From Niabella sp. (GTDB taxonomy: Bacteria; Bacteroidota; Bacteroidia; Chitinophagales; Chitinophagaceae): a stretch of DNA of 64,000 bases. The notes under the pieces are model-generated. The model was given only the letters and a program-made list of their open reading frames with translations. It was not told where the DNA came from and searched no databases. The stretch lies in assembly GCA_017744715.1 (NCBI GenBank), contig JAGIAT010000007.1, positions 62,001 to 126,000 of the forward strand, given 5' to 3'. Below, one piece after another: positions 8,957-17,403 of this stretch; the stretch's first letter is position 1; every line of letters starts with the position of its first letter. Both the position numbers and the translations under genes were made by a program.

Positions 8957-9696
8957 GCGCGCAGATCCTGGCAAACATTGCGGCGGTTAAAAACCGGATC
9001 AGCCGCGCCTGTATGGCGGCCAACAGGAATCCGGATACAGTGAAATTGCTGTTGGCTACTAAAACCGTTCCGGCTGCGCAGATCAGCGTTGCATTGCAGG
9101 CAGGGCATACATTGATTGCTGAAAATAAAGTGCAGGAACTGAAAGAAAAATACGGTGCATTAAAGGCCGTGCCGCATACCAGTCATTTCATCGGGCATTT
9201 GCAAACCAATAAGATCAAAGACCTTTTAAAGTATGAGGTTTCCTGTATACAGGCATTGGACCGGCCGGATCTGGCCGAAAAGTTGCATCAGCGGTTGCTG
9301 GCTGAAAATAAAACGATGGAAGTGCTGATACAGGTAAATACTTCCGGAGAGGAAAGTAAATTCGGAGTGCATCCGGACCATGTTTTTGAGCTGGTAAACC
9401 ATGTTTCGAAATTGGAAACCCTGAAAATAAAAGGATTGATGACCATCGGTTTATTCAGTACAGAAGCAGAAAAGGTTCGGCCGTGTTTCCGGTTGCTCAA
9501 AAATATTCAGCAGCAAATCATTAACTTAAATATCCCTGGTGTGATGATGCAGGAACTTTCCATGGGCATGAGCGGCGACCTGGAAACAGCCATTGCAGAA
9601 GGTGCTACCATTGTGCGGGTAGGCACTGCCGTTTTCGGACGACGGGTTTATCCCGATCGGTACTACTGGAATGAAGACGGTATGCCTGGTAAATAA
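8953..9696 (+). CDS. YggS/PLPBP family PLP-binding protein
   Basis: 247 residues with an alanine racemase N-terminal type barrel. The PLP lysine is in LLLATKTVP. AENKVQEL, FIGHLQTNK, QVNTSGEESKFG, GLMTIG and ELSMGMSGD with IVRVGTAVFG follow in the family order. Studied members bind PLP and maintain vitamin B6 and amino acid balance without a clear catalytic activity. The AENKVQEL variant (usually GENxVQE) suggests a side branch of the family. The start overlaps the AAA ATPase stop (ATGA). Confidence 0.88.
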   Translation: MSAQILANIAAVKNRISRACMAANRNPDTVKLLLATKTVPAAQISVALQAGHTLIAENKVQELKEKYGALKAVPHTSHFIGHLQTNKIKDLLKYEVSCIQALDRPDLAEKLHQRLLAENKTMEVLIQVNTSGEESKFGVHPDHVFELVNHVSKLETLKIKGLMTIGLFSTEAEKVRPCFRLLKNIQQQIINLNIPGVMMQELSMGMSGDLETAIAEGATIVRVGTAVFGRRVYPDRYYWNEDGMPGK

Positions 9697-10043
9697 ACGG
9701 GGCGTTTTACAACAGGAACGCTGACGTAAAGCGTCGGGCACACGGCACTGCCGGGATAAAAGCGCCGCCTGTACATATTGTAGTCGGTTATAAATGCAGG
9801 CAGTGGCCCGTTGTAGATAATATTGCCCGGCATGGGCATTTTTATCAATGCAGTACAACGGCCTGTCTGAATTTCGCCCGCTGAATCTGCTTCATTTTCA
9901 AACACATCAAAAAGAACCGGTGCGCAGGCCTCCTGAGGCATAGACCTTGCAACTGGATTGCTGCGCTTATCCGTGTAACCGCAACCATTGGAAATGTAAA
10001 CCGGCATGCAAATGGATGCTTCGTAATACATATAATTAAACAT
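9663..10043 (-). CDS. Possible orphan protein, unrecognised
   Basis: A 126-residue frame on the minus strand fills the 370-bp gap between the YggS-like and PrpD-like genes and overlaps the end of the former by 34 bp. It is rich in Pro, Tyr and Cys (for example MPMPGNIIYNGPLP), with no signal peptide, membrane segment or motif that I recognise. Third-position base use looks coding-like by eye. It would be divergent from the PrpD-like gene with only 25 bp between starts. It may also be chance or a remnant. Confidence 0.35.
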   Translation of the reverse strand: MFNYMYYEASICMPVYISNGCGYTDKRSNPVARSMPQEACAPVLFDVFENEADSAGEIQTGRCTALIKMPMPGNIIYNGPLPAFITDYNMYRRRFYPGSAVCPTLYVSVPVVKRPVYLPGIPSSFQ

Positions 10044-10068
10044 TTGAAAAGGATAGGCAACCGTTCGA

Positions 10069-11487
10069 ATGAAAGAGCAACTTCAAAACAATCAGATAGC
10101 TGAATTTGCATTACATGCTTCGTTTGATGCGATTGGTGCGGCCAACGTGGAGCAGTTGAAACGCCATTTCCTGGATGCGCTGGGATCGTTTTTCTTTTCT
10201 TTAGACCAGGAGCCCATCCGGAAATTGGTCATGCAACAGCGGTTGCTTTCGGAAGGGGGCACCTGTATTACACCCTATGGAAGCACATTGCCCGCAGATC
10301 GGGCGGCGCAGCTGTACACGGCATTGATCCGCTATCCCGATTTTATGGATAATTTCATGGGCAAGGAGGCTACCTGTCATCCAAGCGACAATATTGGCCC
10401 GCTGATGGCGGTGAGCCAGCTCCGGAAAACATCGGGGAAAGATTTTTTAACGGCGATGGCGGTTGCATACCAGCTGGAGTGCCGGCTGGTAGAGGAAATT
10501 CCTGTTATGAAAGAAGGGATTGATCATACATTACTGCTGGGTTACTCGATGACGGCAGGCATAGCGCGGCTTTTGGGAATGACTGTGGAACAAACGGCCC
10601 ATGCACTTGGTATAACAGGCACTTCCATCAGCCCGATGGTGACCAGCCGGGCTTCTTATACCTATGAATGGAAGGGGTTGGCTTCCTCACTTGATGCGTT
10701 GAATTGCGTTGGGATTGCATTGCTTGCACAACAGGGCATAACCGGGCCCGTTGCCTTGTTTGAAGGACCCAAGGGCTTTGATGAAGTATTTGGAATGAAG
10801 CTTGACTACGATTGGGCCAATGAGTCTTTTGATCTGATACAAAAATGTGTGCTGAAACGGTATAATGCAGAAGTACATGCGCAGGCCAGCCTTGAAGCGG
10901 CAGATGAACTCCGGAGGGAACACCGGTTTGATTGCAGCGACATAGTACAAATCGATATAACAACTTTCCTTACTGCGTATCACATCATTGGTTCCGGCGC
11001 TTATGGTAACCGGAAGGAGGTGGAGACGAAAGAACAGGCGGATCACAGCCTGTTTTATACAACAGCGGCGCTTTTACTGGACGGCCAACTTACGCCTGCT
11101 CAATTTGCCCCGGCCCGTATTGTAAAGCAGGATGTGCAGCAGCTCCTGCAAAAAGTACAGGTTCGAACAGGGATACCTTTTCACAAACCGGTAATGGTTG
11201 CAGGTTTACTTGACCCGTATACAGCTGCTTATCCGGATAAGATGAAAACGAAGGTGGTAATTGAACTGGAGAACGGCGAAACGTTCAGCAGGGAAAAAGA
11301 AGATTATCATGGTTTTTATACCCGGCCTTTTAACTGGGAGGATACGGCGAAAAAATTCAGGCTGCTGACCCGGAACGTTTTATCGGAGGATCAATGCAAC
11401 GATGTTATTGGAGCGGTTGCTGTACTTGAACATTTCGACTTCAATGAAATCATAAAACTGATTGATCTTAAAACGGGGAACGAATAA
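10069..11487 (+). CDS. MmgE/PrpD family protein
   Basis: 472 residues of the MmgE/PrpD fold, whose studied members are 2-methylcitrate dehydratase, aconitate decarboxylase and iminodisuccinate epimerase. Family landmarks are the helical N-terminal region with LDALGSFFF, the DNFMGKEATCHPSDNIGPLMA segment split as DNF...HPSDN (normally D-D...HP), the Gly-rich HALGITGTS, and VLKRYNAEVHAQ (normally K-x-Y-x-x-x-x-x-x-H). No prpB, prpC or acnD is nearby, so the methylcitrate cycle is unlikely. The AAA/YggS pair upstream suggests an amino-acid-like substrate (speculative). Confidence 0.82.
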   Translation: MKEQLQNNQIAEFALHASFDAIGAANVEQLKRHFLDALGSFFFSLDQEPIRKLVMQQRLLSEGGTCITPYGSTLPADRAAQLYTALIRYPDFMDNFMGKEATCHPSDNIGPLMAVSQLRKTSGKDFLTAMAVAYQLECRLVEEIPVMKEGIDHTLLLGYSMTAGIARLLGMTVEQTAHALGITGTSISPMVTSRASYTYEWKGLASSLDALNCVGIALLAQQGITGPVALFEGPKGFDEVFGMKLDYDWANESFDLIQKCVLKRYNAEVHAQASLEAADELRREHRFDCSDIVQIDITTFLTAYHIIGSGAYGNRKEVETKEQADHSLFYTTAALLLDGQLTPAQFAPARIVKQDVQQLLQKVQVRTGIPFHKPVMVAGLLDPYTAAYPDKMKTKVVIELENGETFSREKEDYHGFYTRPFNWEDTAKKFRLLTRNVLSEDQCNDVIGAVAVLEHFDFNEIIKLIDLKTGNE

Positions 11488-11515
11488 AGGCCGCGGGTTT
11501 GGCCTTTTGTAAAAA

Positions 11516-11539
11516 AGCCCCGGACGATCGTCCGGGGCT
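11516..11539. terminator. Bidirectional terminator
   Basis: A perfect 24-nt palindrome (AGCCCCGGACGA/TCGTCCGGGGCT) sits between the convergent PrpD-like and Gfo/Idh genes. An A-tract at 11511-11516 becomes a T-run for the minus strand, so termination of the Gfo/Idh transcript is clearest. Confidence 0.8.
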
Positions 11540-11583
11540 GCGTTATAAATTTTCTGATCTCAGGAACACGATCCGCAACAGGA

Positions 11584-12918
11584 TTAAACGGTTCCCCCGG
11601 ATATAAATTTGTTGGCCTTGTCTTCCTTAAACCGGGCCAGTTTGCCATCCCAATGCAATGTTTCGTTGGGAAAACGGGCCGCGATAACACCCAGCAGGAT
11701 CACCTCGGTCAGTTTGGCCGCATAGGAGAATGGGGCACTGCATTTTGCTTTACCCAAACAGGCATCCACAAACTCGTGGTAATGTTTGGGCGTTTCGGCG
11801 TCGTAGCTGGTAGTGGGTTTACCCGCAGCTCCGCTTGGATCATATTTCTTTAGATCGATCGGCTCAAACTTGCCATCTACGATCAGTTTGGGCAGTTGCA
11901 TAAAGTGGGGCAATAACAGGCGTTGTCCGTTCTCGCCGATAAACATAGCCCCCTGGTCGGGTAAGGCTTCTCCGCCCGGCAGTTCCAGTTCGGTTTGCGC
12001 TTCCGGTGCCCCCTTGCCATCATACCATACCCATTCAAGCGTTTTAGCAGTATACGGCGTTCCGGGAAACACATAGGTTACGTGGTTTTTTTCCGGATGT
12101 CCAAATGCATTGGGCGCCCGGCATTCGTTTTTAACCGTTAATGGTACGCTTAATTTTAGCGCGTTGTACGGCGTGTCAAAAATATGAACCCCCATATCGC
12201 CCAGGGTTCCGCATCCGTAATCAATGCATTTCCGCCAGTTGCCGGGATGATAGAGCCCTTTCTTGTACGGACGTTTTTTTGCACCACCCAGCCAAAGATC
12301 CCAGTTCAAACCCTCCGGTACCGGATCGCTGCCTGTTGGTTCCGGACCATCATAGCCCCATACTTTGGGCGACCAGGCAATGACCTTTTTTACTTTCCCG
12401 ATAATACCTTTCTGAATCAGGATGGTAGCCAGTTTATAATCATAGAAGGAATGTACCTGGATGCCCATTTGTGTGACCAGTTTTTTCTGGGCAGCTACGG
12501 CATCCATTTTCCGCGATTCAGCGATATAATGGGTTAACGGTTTCTGGCAATAAACGTGTTTGTTCAGTTCCATGGCCGCTAACGACACAGGGGCATGCGC
12601 ATGGTCTGTAGTAGATACCACTACGGCATCAATATCTTTGCCCATGGTTTTAAACAACTCCTTGTAGTCGGTAAATGTTTTTGCATTTGCATGCGCGGCT
12701 TTTGCTTTATCCAGCGCATTCTGGTCTACATCACAAAGTGCTACAATTTCAACCAGGGGATGAGAAGCAATGGCCAGCAGATCATTGGTACCCATTGAAC
12801 CCAATCCGATCTGGGCCACTCTTAATTTTTTCCCGGCATTGAGCGCGGATGAAGGAAACGGAAGCATAAAAGCGATCGTTCCGGCAGCAGTAGCTTTTAT
12901 AAAACTTCTTCTTTTCAT
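11584..12918 (-). CDS. Tat-exported Gfo/Idh/MocA family oxidoreductase
   Basis: 444 residues. The N-terminus MKRRSFIKATAAGT is a twin-arginine signal (Arg3-Arg4), expected for a protein that folds around NAD(P) before export. Rossmann motif GLGSMG at 38-43 and the catalytic-region Lys126 in the CQKP variant of EKP. A long C-terminal domain with GTLGDMGVHIFDTPYNAL follows. The DUF1080 gene 36 nt upstream on the same strand makes a pair known for making and processing 3-keto-glycosides (C3 oxidation, then cleavage). Substrate is not known. Confidence 0.9.
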   Translation of the reverse strand: MKRRSFIKATAAGTIAFMLPFPSSALNAGKKLRVAQIGLGSMGTNDLLAIASHPLVEIVALCDVDQNALDKAKAAHANAKTFTDYKELFKTMGKDIDAVVVSTTDHAHAPVSLAAMELNKHVYCQKPLTHYIAESRKMDAVAAQKKLVTQMGIQVHSFYDYKLATILIQKGIIGKVKKVIAWSPKVWGYDGPEPTGSDPVPEGLNWDLWLGGAKKRPYKKGLYHPGNWRKCIDYGCGTLGDMGVHIFDTPYNALKLSVPLTVKNECRAPNAFGHPEKNHVTYVFPGTPYTAKTLEWVWYDGKGAPEAQTELELPGGEALPDQGAMFIGENGQRLLLPHFMQLPKLIVDGKFEPIDLKKYDPSGAAGKPTTSYDAETPKHYHEFVDACLGKAKCSAPFSYAAKLTEVILLGVIAARFPNETLHWDGKLARFKEDKANKFISGGTV

Positions 12919-12954
12919 ATGTGTATTTTTGTTTTTAACAGTTTATTCAAATGA

Positions 12955-13755
12955 TTATTGCAGCGGTTTAACGCGGATATTTTTAAACCACAGCGAGCTT
13001 CCGTGATACTGGAGGGCAATATACCCGGTCTTGAAGGTTCCATACTTTTCACTCTTTGCCCATTTGCCCTTTTTTTTGCGGGCATACCAGTCTTCAGACC
13101 AGGGTTTAAAACTCAGGAGTTTTACACCATTCAGCCAATGTTCGGTCCGGCCCGGCGCAACTACGATCTTTGTGGTGTTCCATTCACCCACAGGATGCAG
13201 TATTTTATGTGCTTCATCGGTGGTATGCATGGCATAATCGGCACCGGTCTTCTGCCAGTCTTGTAATTGTTCGGGATGTTCGGCGCCAAATTGTGCATTA
13301 TAGTCTTTGAGATCGGGATGCATGCTCGCAAAGTTTTCATCATCGATCAGCTGGTATTCCGGGCTGATGCTGGATGGAGAGCCTTGTCCTTCTTTTACGT
13401 GGTAGAAGATACCGCTATTGCCGCCCCGCGCAATTTTCCAGTCGATGGTCAGTTCAAAATATTCAAATTCCCGGCCGGTGAAGATCACGTCACGCCCGCC
13501 TTTATAAGTGGGGTCCGGTTTGGCATCATTGTTCATCCACAGCATGCCGTCACTGATCGTCCAGCCCGGAGGCAGCCGGTTGCCATCATAACCGCGCCAT
13601 TTGGACGCATTGTTTTTATCCAGCAGGTCGATCGTTTTTTGACGAAGCTCAAAAGAAACGGGGGCCGGTTTTTCGGTTAAGAGACCCGGAGCCTTGGTTC
13701 CCGGTATGATTAAAGCGGGAAGCACAAATAAATACAACGACGGAAATAATTTCAT
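12955..13755 (-). CDS. DUF1080 (3-keto-disaccharide hydrolase type) exported protein
   Basis: 266 residues from the ATG at 13755; the TTG at 13773 is less likely because MKLFPSLYLFVLPAL is a normal signal peptide. The body is a concanavalin-like jelly roll of DUF1080 (PF06439): LPPGWTISDGMLW, GGNSGIFYHV, PEYQLIDDEN, GEWNTTKIVV, HWLNG and GYIALQYHG. Studied relatives hydrolyse or eliminate 3-keto-glycosides. It is the upstream gene of a pair with the Tat-exported Gfo/Idh oxidoreductase, so both would act in the periplasm. Confidence 0.9.
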   Translation of the reverse strand: MKLFPSLYLFVLPALIIPGTKAPGLLTEKPAPVSFELRQKTIDLLDKNNASKWRGYDGNRLPPGWTISDGMLWMNNDAKPDPTYKGGRDVIFTGREFEYFELTIDWKIARGGNSGIFYHVKEGQGSPSSISPEYQLIDDENFASMHPDLKDYNAQFGAEHPEQLQDWQKTGADYAMHTTDEAHKILHPVGEWNTTKIVVAPGRTEHWLNGVKLLSFKPWSEDWYARKKKGKWAKSEKYGTFKTGYIALQYHGSSLWFKNIRVKPLQ

Positions 13756-13990
13756 AAAGCGAATGATGGGCAAGAAAATGAATAAATACTTAGTTTTTTT
13801 CGAAACAGTCGCTAAAATAGTAAAATAACTTATAAAACCGGCAGATAAATTGTTGTGCGACCGTTTGAAAGGGGTGTGTGGTGCTGCGGGCCGGGATATC
13901 CGGCAAGCCGGGCAGATCCGCGGCCATAAAGAAGGGATTAATATTACCGGCGGGCTATGGATTACAGCAGGATCATACGGCCATAAAAAA

Positions 13991-14014
13991 GCCGCATCCG
14001 TACAGGGATGCGGC
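13991..14014 (-). terminator. Terminator of ahcY
   Basis: GCCGCATCC / GGATGCGGC with a 6-nt loop, followed on the minus strand by TTTTTT, 21 nt beyond the ahcY stop codon. The 235 bp between it and the DUF1080 start hold nothing that I recognise. Confidence 0.85.
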
Positions 14015-14035
14015 CTGGGAATATCAAAAATGTGA

Positions 14036-15364
14036 TTAATACCTGTACAGCTCCGGTTTGAACGGACCTTCAGCCGGTATACCGAGGTATGCAGACTGCG
14101 CAGGTGTAAGTGTATCCAGTTCCACGCCGATCTTCGCCAGGTGTAACCGTGCTACCTTCTCATCCAGGTGTTTGGGAAGCACATATACCTGGTTTTCATA
14201 TTGATCGTTGTTGGTCCACAATTCAATCTGTGCCAGTGTCTGGTTCGAGAACGAGTTACTCATTACAAAGCTCGGATGCCCGGTAGCGCAACCCAGGTTT
14301 ACCAGGCGGCCTTCCGCCAGTAAAAGAATGTCTTTACCATCAATATTGTAAAGATCTACCTGGGGTTTAATGGTATCCTTGGTTTGACCATAGTGCTGAT
14401 TCAGCCAGGCTACATCGATCTCGATATCAAAATGCCCGATGTTGCAAACGATGGCTTTATCTTTCATGGCTTTAAAATGCTCCCCGGTGATCAGGTCGCG
14501 GCATCCGCTGGCGGTAACCACGATATCAGCTTCTTTTACTGCATCGATCATTTTCTTTACTTCGTAGCCATCCATCGCCGCCTGAAGTGCACAGATGGGG
14601 TCAATTTCAGTTACGATCACACGGCATCCTGCACCGCTCAAAGAAGCGGCAGATCCTTTACCTACATCTCCGTAACCACCCACAACCGCTACCTTGCCTG
14701 CCAGCATTACATCTGTAGCGCGACGGATCGCATCTACCAGTGATTCCTTGCAACCATACTTGTTGTCGAACTTGGATTTTGTAACGGAATCGTTCACGTT
14801 AATGGCCGGCATGGGAAGTGTGCCTTTAGCTACTCTTTCATACAAACGGTGTACACCGGTTGTGGTTTCTTCACTGATCCCTTTCACATGCTGCACCAGC
14901 TCGGGGTAGGTATCCAGTACCATATTGGTAAGATCACCGCCATCATCCAGGATCATATTTAACGGACGGTCTGCACCGCCAAAGAACAGGGTTTGTTCAA
15001 TACACCAGTCGGCTTCCTGCTGGGTTTGGCCCTTCCAGGCAAATACGCCGATCCCTGCAGCAGCAATAGCGGCAGCGGCATGATCTTGTGTAGAGAAAAT
15101 ATTACAGGAGCTCCATTTTACTTCAGCACCCAGGGCCACCAGTGTTTCAATCAACACTGCCGTCTGGATGGTCATGTGCAAACAACCGGCAATGCGTGCG
15201 CCTTTTAAGGGCTGTGCACCGGCATATTCTTTACGGATGCTCATCAAACCGGGCATTTCTGCTTCGGCCAGGCGGATTTCTTTGCGGCCCCATGCGGCGA
15301 GGCTGATATCAGCAACTTTGTATTTCAGGTCAAAGTCTATCTGGTTTTTTGTTACCGTGGACAT
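14036..15364 (-). CDS. ahcY: Adenosylhomocysteinase
   Basis: 442 residues. It hydrolyses S-adenosylhomocysteine to adenosine and homocysteine, clearing the inhibitor left by SAM-dependent methylation. Visible features are HMTIQTAVLIETL, CNIFSTQDHAAAA, the NAD-binding GGYGDVGKG at 229-237, NIGHFDIEID, and the C-terminal KPELYRY in which Lys and Tyr contact NAD of the partner subunit. Length fits the bacterial short form. Cytoplasmic. It is divergent from an Lrp/AsnC regulator with 118 bp between starts, so that regulator may control it. No SAH or SAM riboswitch is visible in the leader. Confidence 0.97.
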   Translation of the reverse strand: MSTVTKNQIDFDLKYKVADISLAAWGRKEIRLAEAEMPGLMSIRKEYAGAQPLKGARIAGCLHMTIQTAVLIETLVALGAEVKWSSCNIFSTQDHAAAAIAAAGIGVFAWKGQTQQEADWCIEQTLFFGGADRPLNMILDDGGDLTNMVLDTYPELVQHVKGISEETTTGVHRLYERVAKGTLPMPAINVNDSVTKSKFDNKYGCKESLVDAIRRATDVMLAGKVAVVGGYGDVGKGSAASLSGAGCRVIVTEIDPICALQAAMDGYEVKKMIDAVKEADIVVTASGCRDLITGEHFKAMKDKAIVCNIGHFDIEIDVAWLNQHYGQTKDTIKPQVDLYNIDGKDILLLAEGRLVNLGCATGHPSFVMSNSFSNQTLAQIELWTNNDQYENQVYVLPKHLDEKVARLHLAKIGVELDTLTPAQSAYLGIPAEGPFKPELYRY

Positions 15365-15384
15365 ATTGTATATTTTTTGAACCG

Positions 15385-15392
15385 CAAAGATA
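15385..15392 (-). promoter_or_regulatory. -7 element of ahcY
   Basis: TATCTTTG on the minus strand, 21 nt before the ahcY start codon, matches TAnnTTTG. No clear -33 TTTG at the usual distance. Confidence 0.5.
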
Positions 15393-15482
15393 CGACTTAG
15401 TAAAAAACACTATGTTAATTATTGTCAATAAGTGATTTTCTCTATAAAGCAGTATATTTATAGTAGAAAATAATGCATATAA

Positions 15483-15989
15483 ATGAAGCGTATCCCTAAA
15501 ACAGAAGAATCGGCTGTTCCGCAGGCACATCCGGAACCGGATGAGAAAGACCGCGAAATTTTAAAGCTCCTGCAGGAAAATGCCCGTATGTCCGTAACCG
15601 AAATCGCCTCCCGGGTGCACCTGAGTCCAACCCCGGTGCATGAACGCATCCGCCGGCTGGAAGAGTGGGGGGTGATCCGGCAATATGCAACCCTGCTGGA
15701 TGCGCAAAAGCTGGATAAGGGACTTATGGTGATCTGTTATGTTTCGCTGAAACAACATGATAAGAAGGCCGGGTTAAAATTTATCCAGGCGATCAACGGG
15801 TTGAATGAAGTGGTGGAATGTTACAGTATTTCCGGTGAGTTTGATTTCATGCTGAAGGTGCTGGCAAAGGACATGGCCGGCTTTTATGATTTTCATGTAA
15901 ACCGCTTAAGCCAGGTAGAAAACCTGGGGCATGTGCAAAGTGTATTTGTGATGGGCGTGATCAAACAAACGCATAAAATGCTTTTTTAA
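15483..15989 (+). CDS. Lrp/AsnC family transcriptional regulator
   Basis: 168 residues. An N-terminal helix-turn-helix (about residues 22-65: DREILKLLQENARMSVTEI, then HLSPTPVHERIRRLE) is followed by a RAM/AsnC ligand-binding domain (YVSLKQHDKKAGLKFIQAI, ECYSISGEFDFMLKV). A 20-residue Pro/Glu-rich N-terminal tail precedes the HTH. Members bind amino acids and act as octamers or dimers. The closest gene is the divergent ahcY, so methionine-cycle control is one guess. Confidence 0.92.
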   Translation: MKRIPKTEESAVPQAHPEPDEKDREILKLLQENARMSVTEIASRVHLSPTPVHERIRRLEEWGVIRQYATLLDAQKLDKGLMVICYVSLKQHDKKAGLKFIQAINGLNEVVECYSISGEFDFMLKVLAKDMAGFYDFHVNRLSQVENLGHVQSVFVMGVIKQTHKMLF

Positions 15990-16012
15990 GCATGCATAAC
16001 AGTAAAAAAAAA

Positions 16013-16042
16013 GTCGCCCGTACTTTATAAAGCACGGGCGAC
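16013..16042 (-). terminator. Terminator of the FKBP gene
   Basis: GTCGCCCGT / ACGGGCGAC around a 12-nt loop between convergent genes. The nine A bases on the left give a T-run on the minus strand, 19 nt after the FKBP stop. Confidence 0.85.
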
Positions 16043-16060
16043 TGATTAAAGCCAGGGCGT

Positions 16061-16795
16061 TTACCCTTTTTTCTTTACATCTACCAGTTCCACTTCAAAA
16101 ATAAGCACACTTCCGCCAGGGATCGTTGGAGGAGCGCCTCTTAAACCGTATCCCAGCTCGTAAGGAATAAAGAATTTATATTTGGATCCTTTGCTCATTA
16201 ATTGCAATCCTTCCGTCCATCCTTTGATAACGGCAGATACCGGGATGGTCAAGGGCTCTCCGCGGTCGTAAGAATTATCAAATTCTGTACTATCCAGCAA
16301 CGATCCCCTGTAATGACAGATCGCTGTATCTTCGGCAGCCGGTTTTGCGCCGGTACCTTCGGTTAATACGATGTATTGCAGACCGCTGGCCGTTGTTTTA
16401 ATGCCGGGCTGAGTCTTGTTTTTTTCGAGGAACGCGCGGCCGGCATTTATAGTAGTCTGCGACTGGGCTTCCTTGGCTTTTTCAGAATAGGTCATCATAA
16501 CGCTCATGAGGGTTTCATCACTCAGCGCCGGCTTTTTACCGTTAAACGTAGCTTTCATGGCATCCATCATTACGGCGGTATTCAGGTCTCCGATATCTTT
16601 TTTGATGGATTGGGCGATATTGACACCTATGGCATAGCTGGCGGAATCGGCCAGTGTTTTCAATGCAGGGGAGGTGGCCGCAACGGGGGCTGCCGCCGGT
16701 TTTTTTACCGTTGCCGGCCTGGGTTTTGGCTTTGCCTGGGCAAAAAGGGATACGCTGCCTGCCAGTAACCCGATTGTGAGAACGTACTTCATCAT
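16061..16795 (-). CDS. FKBP-type peptidyl-prolyl isomerase, exported
   Basis: 244 residues. A signal peptide (MMKYVLTIGLLAGSVSLFAQ) is followed by a Lys/Pro/Ala-rich linker to about residue 45, an N-terminal dimerisation helix region as in Mip/FkpA (SYAIGVNIAQSIK), and a C-terminal FKBP domain from about 133. The isomerase core shows CHYRGSLLDSTEFDNSYDRGEP, broken here as CHYRG and EFDNSYDRG, then VIKGWTEGLQLM and GGSVLIFEVELVDV. It accelerates proline isomerisation in periplasmic folding. The last residues KKKG are polar, with no anchor. Confidence 0.92.
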   Translation of the reverse strand: MMKYVLTIGLLAGSVSLFAQAKPKPRPATVKKPAAAPVAATSPALKTLADSASYAIGVNIAQSIKKDIGDLNTAVMMDAMKATFNGKKPALSDETLMSVMMTYSEKAKEAQSQTTINAGRAFLEKNKTQPGIKTTASGLQYIVLTEGTGAKPAAEDTAICHYRGSLLDSTEFDNSYDRGEPLTIPVSAVIKGWTEGLQLMSKGSKYKFFIPYELGYGLRGAPPTIPGGSVLIFEVELVDVKKKG

Positions 16796-16932
16796 TTTTT
16801 TGTTTTACACGCGATTGATAATTAGATCCTTTTTTGGATTGAAACGGTAAATATAGCGACCCTTTTTGATAATTTTGATGGTGAACCGTATGTAAGTTTG
16901 TTAAATACAAAAACCGGTATCAATTGCAGTAT

Positions 16933-17379
16933 ATGGAACGTTTTACTAAAGCATTGCAGATCCGCTGGGCCGACCTCGACCTGAACGGACATTTACGGCA
17001 CAGTGTTTATTACGACTGGGGGGCCTATTGCCGGATCAGCTTCCTTTCTGAAAACGGCTTAACAACGGCAGATATGGCGGCGTTGCACGTGGGGCCGGTT
17101 ATTTTCCGGGAAGAATGTGTTTTTAAAAAGGAGATACGGCTGGAGGATGCCGTTACGATCGACCTGGAGCTGACGCAGTCACGGAGGGATTTTAGCCGCT
17201 GGGCGATGCGGCATCATATTTATAAGGATGCGCAAACCCTTGCTGCCATCATTACACTGGAAGGTGCCTGGATCGATACACAGAAACGCAAACTCACCAT
17301 TCCGCCTCCGGTAGTAGCGGCGGCATACAGCGCCATGCCGCTGGCAGCGGATTTTAAATGGCTGGAGCCTTCTTTATAA
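16933..17379 (+). CDS. Acyl-CoA thioesterase-like protein (hotdog fold)
   Basis: 148 residues from the ATG at 16933. WADLDLNGHLRHSVYYDW matches the 4HBT/FatB-like hotdog signature (D-x-x-x-H-x-x-x-x-Y), with the candidate catalytic Asp in LDLNGH. The rest (EECVFKKEIRLEDAV, AIITLEGAWIDTQKRKL) fits a single hotdog domain. Such enzymes hydrolyse acyl-CoA or related thioesters in the cytoplasm. Substrate unknown. It is convergent with an AraC regulator 24 bp away. Confidence 0.85.
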   Translation: MERFTKALQIRWADLDLNGHLRHSVYYDWGAYCRISFLSENGLTTADMAALHVGPVIFREECVFKKEIRLEDAVTIDLELTQSRRDFSRWAMRHHIYKDAQTLAAIITLEGAWIDTQKRKLTIPPPVVAAAYSAMPLAADFKWLEPSL

Positions 17380-17403
17380 AAGGAAGAGTCCGGTGTATTA
17401 AAG

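Noticed and set aside
10069..11487. Methylcitrate cycle operon
   Set aside because: Only the PrpD-like gene is present, without methylcitrate synthase or lyase nearby.
13850..14035. A 61-codon plus-strand frame after the DUF1080 gene region
   Set aside because: It runs through the ahcY terminator hairpin and has a random-looking Gly-rich composition.
15365..15482. SAH or SAM riboswitch before ahcY
   Set aside because: The 118-bp divergent region is AT-rich without the conserved GC-rich stems of those aptamers.
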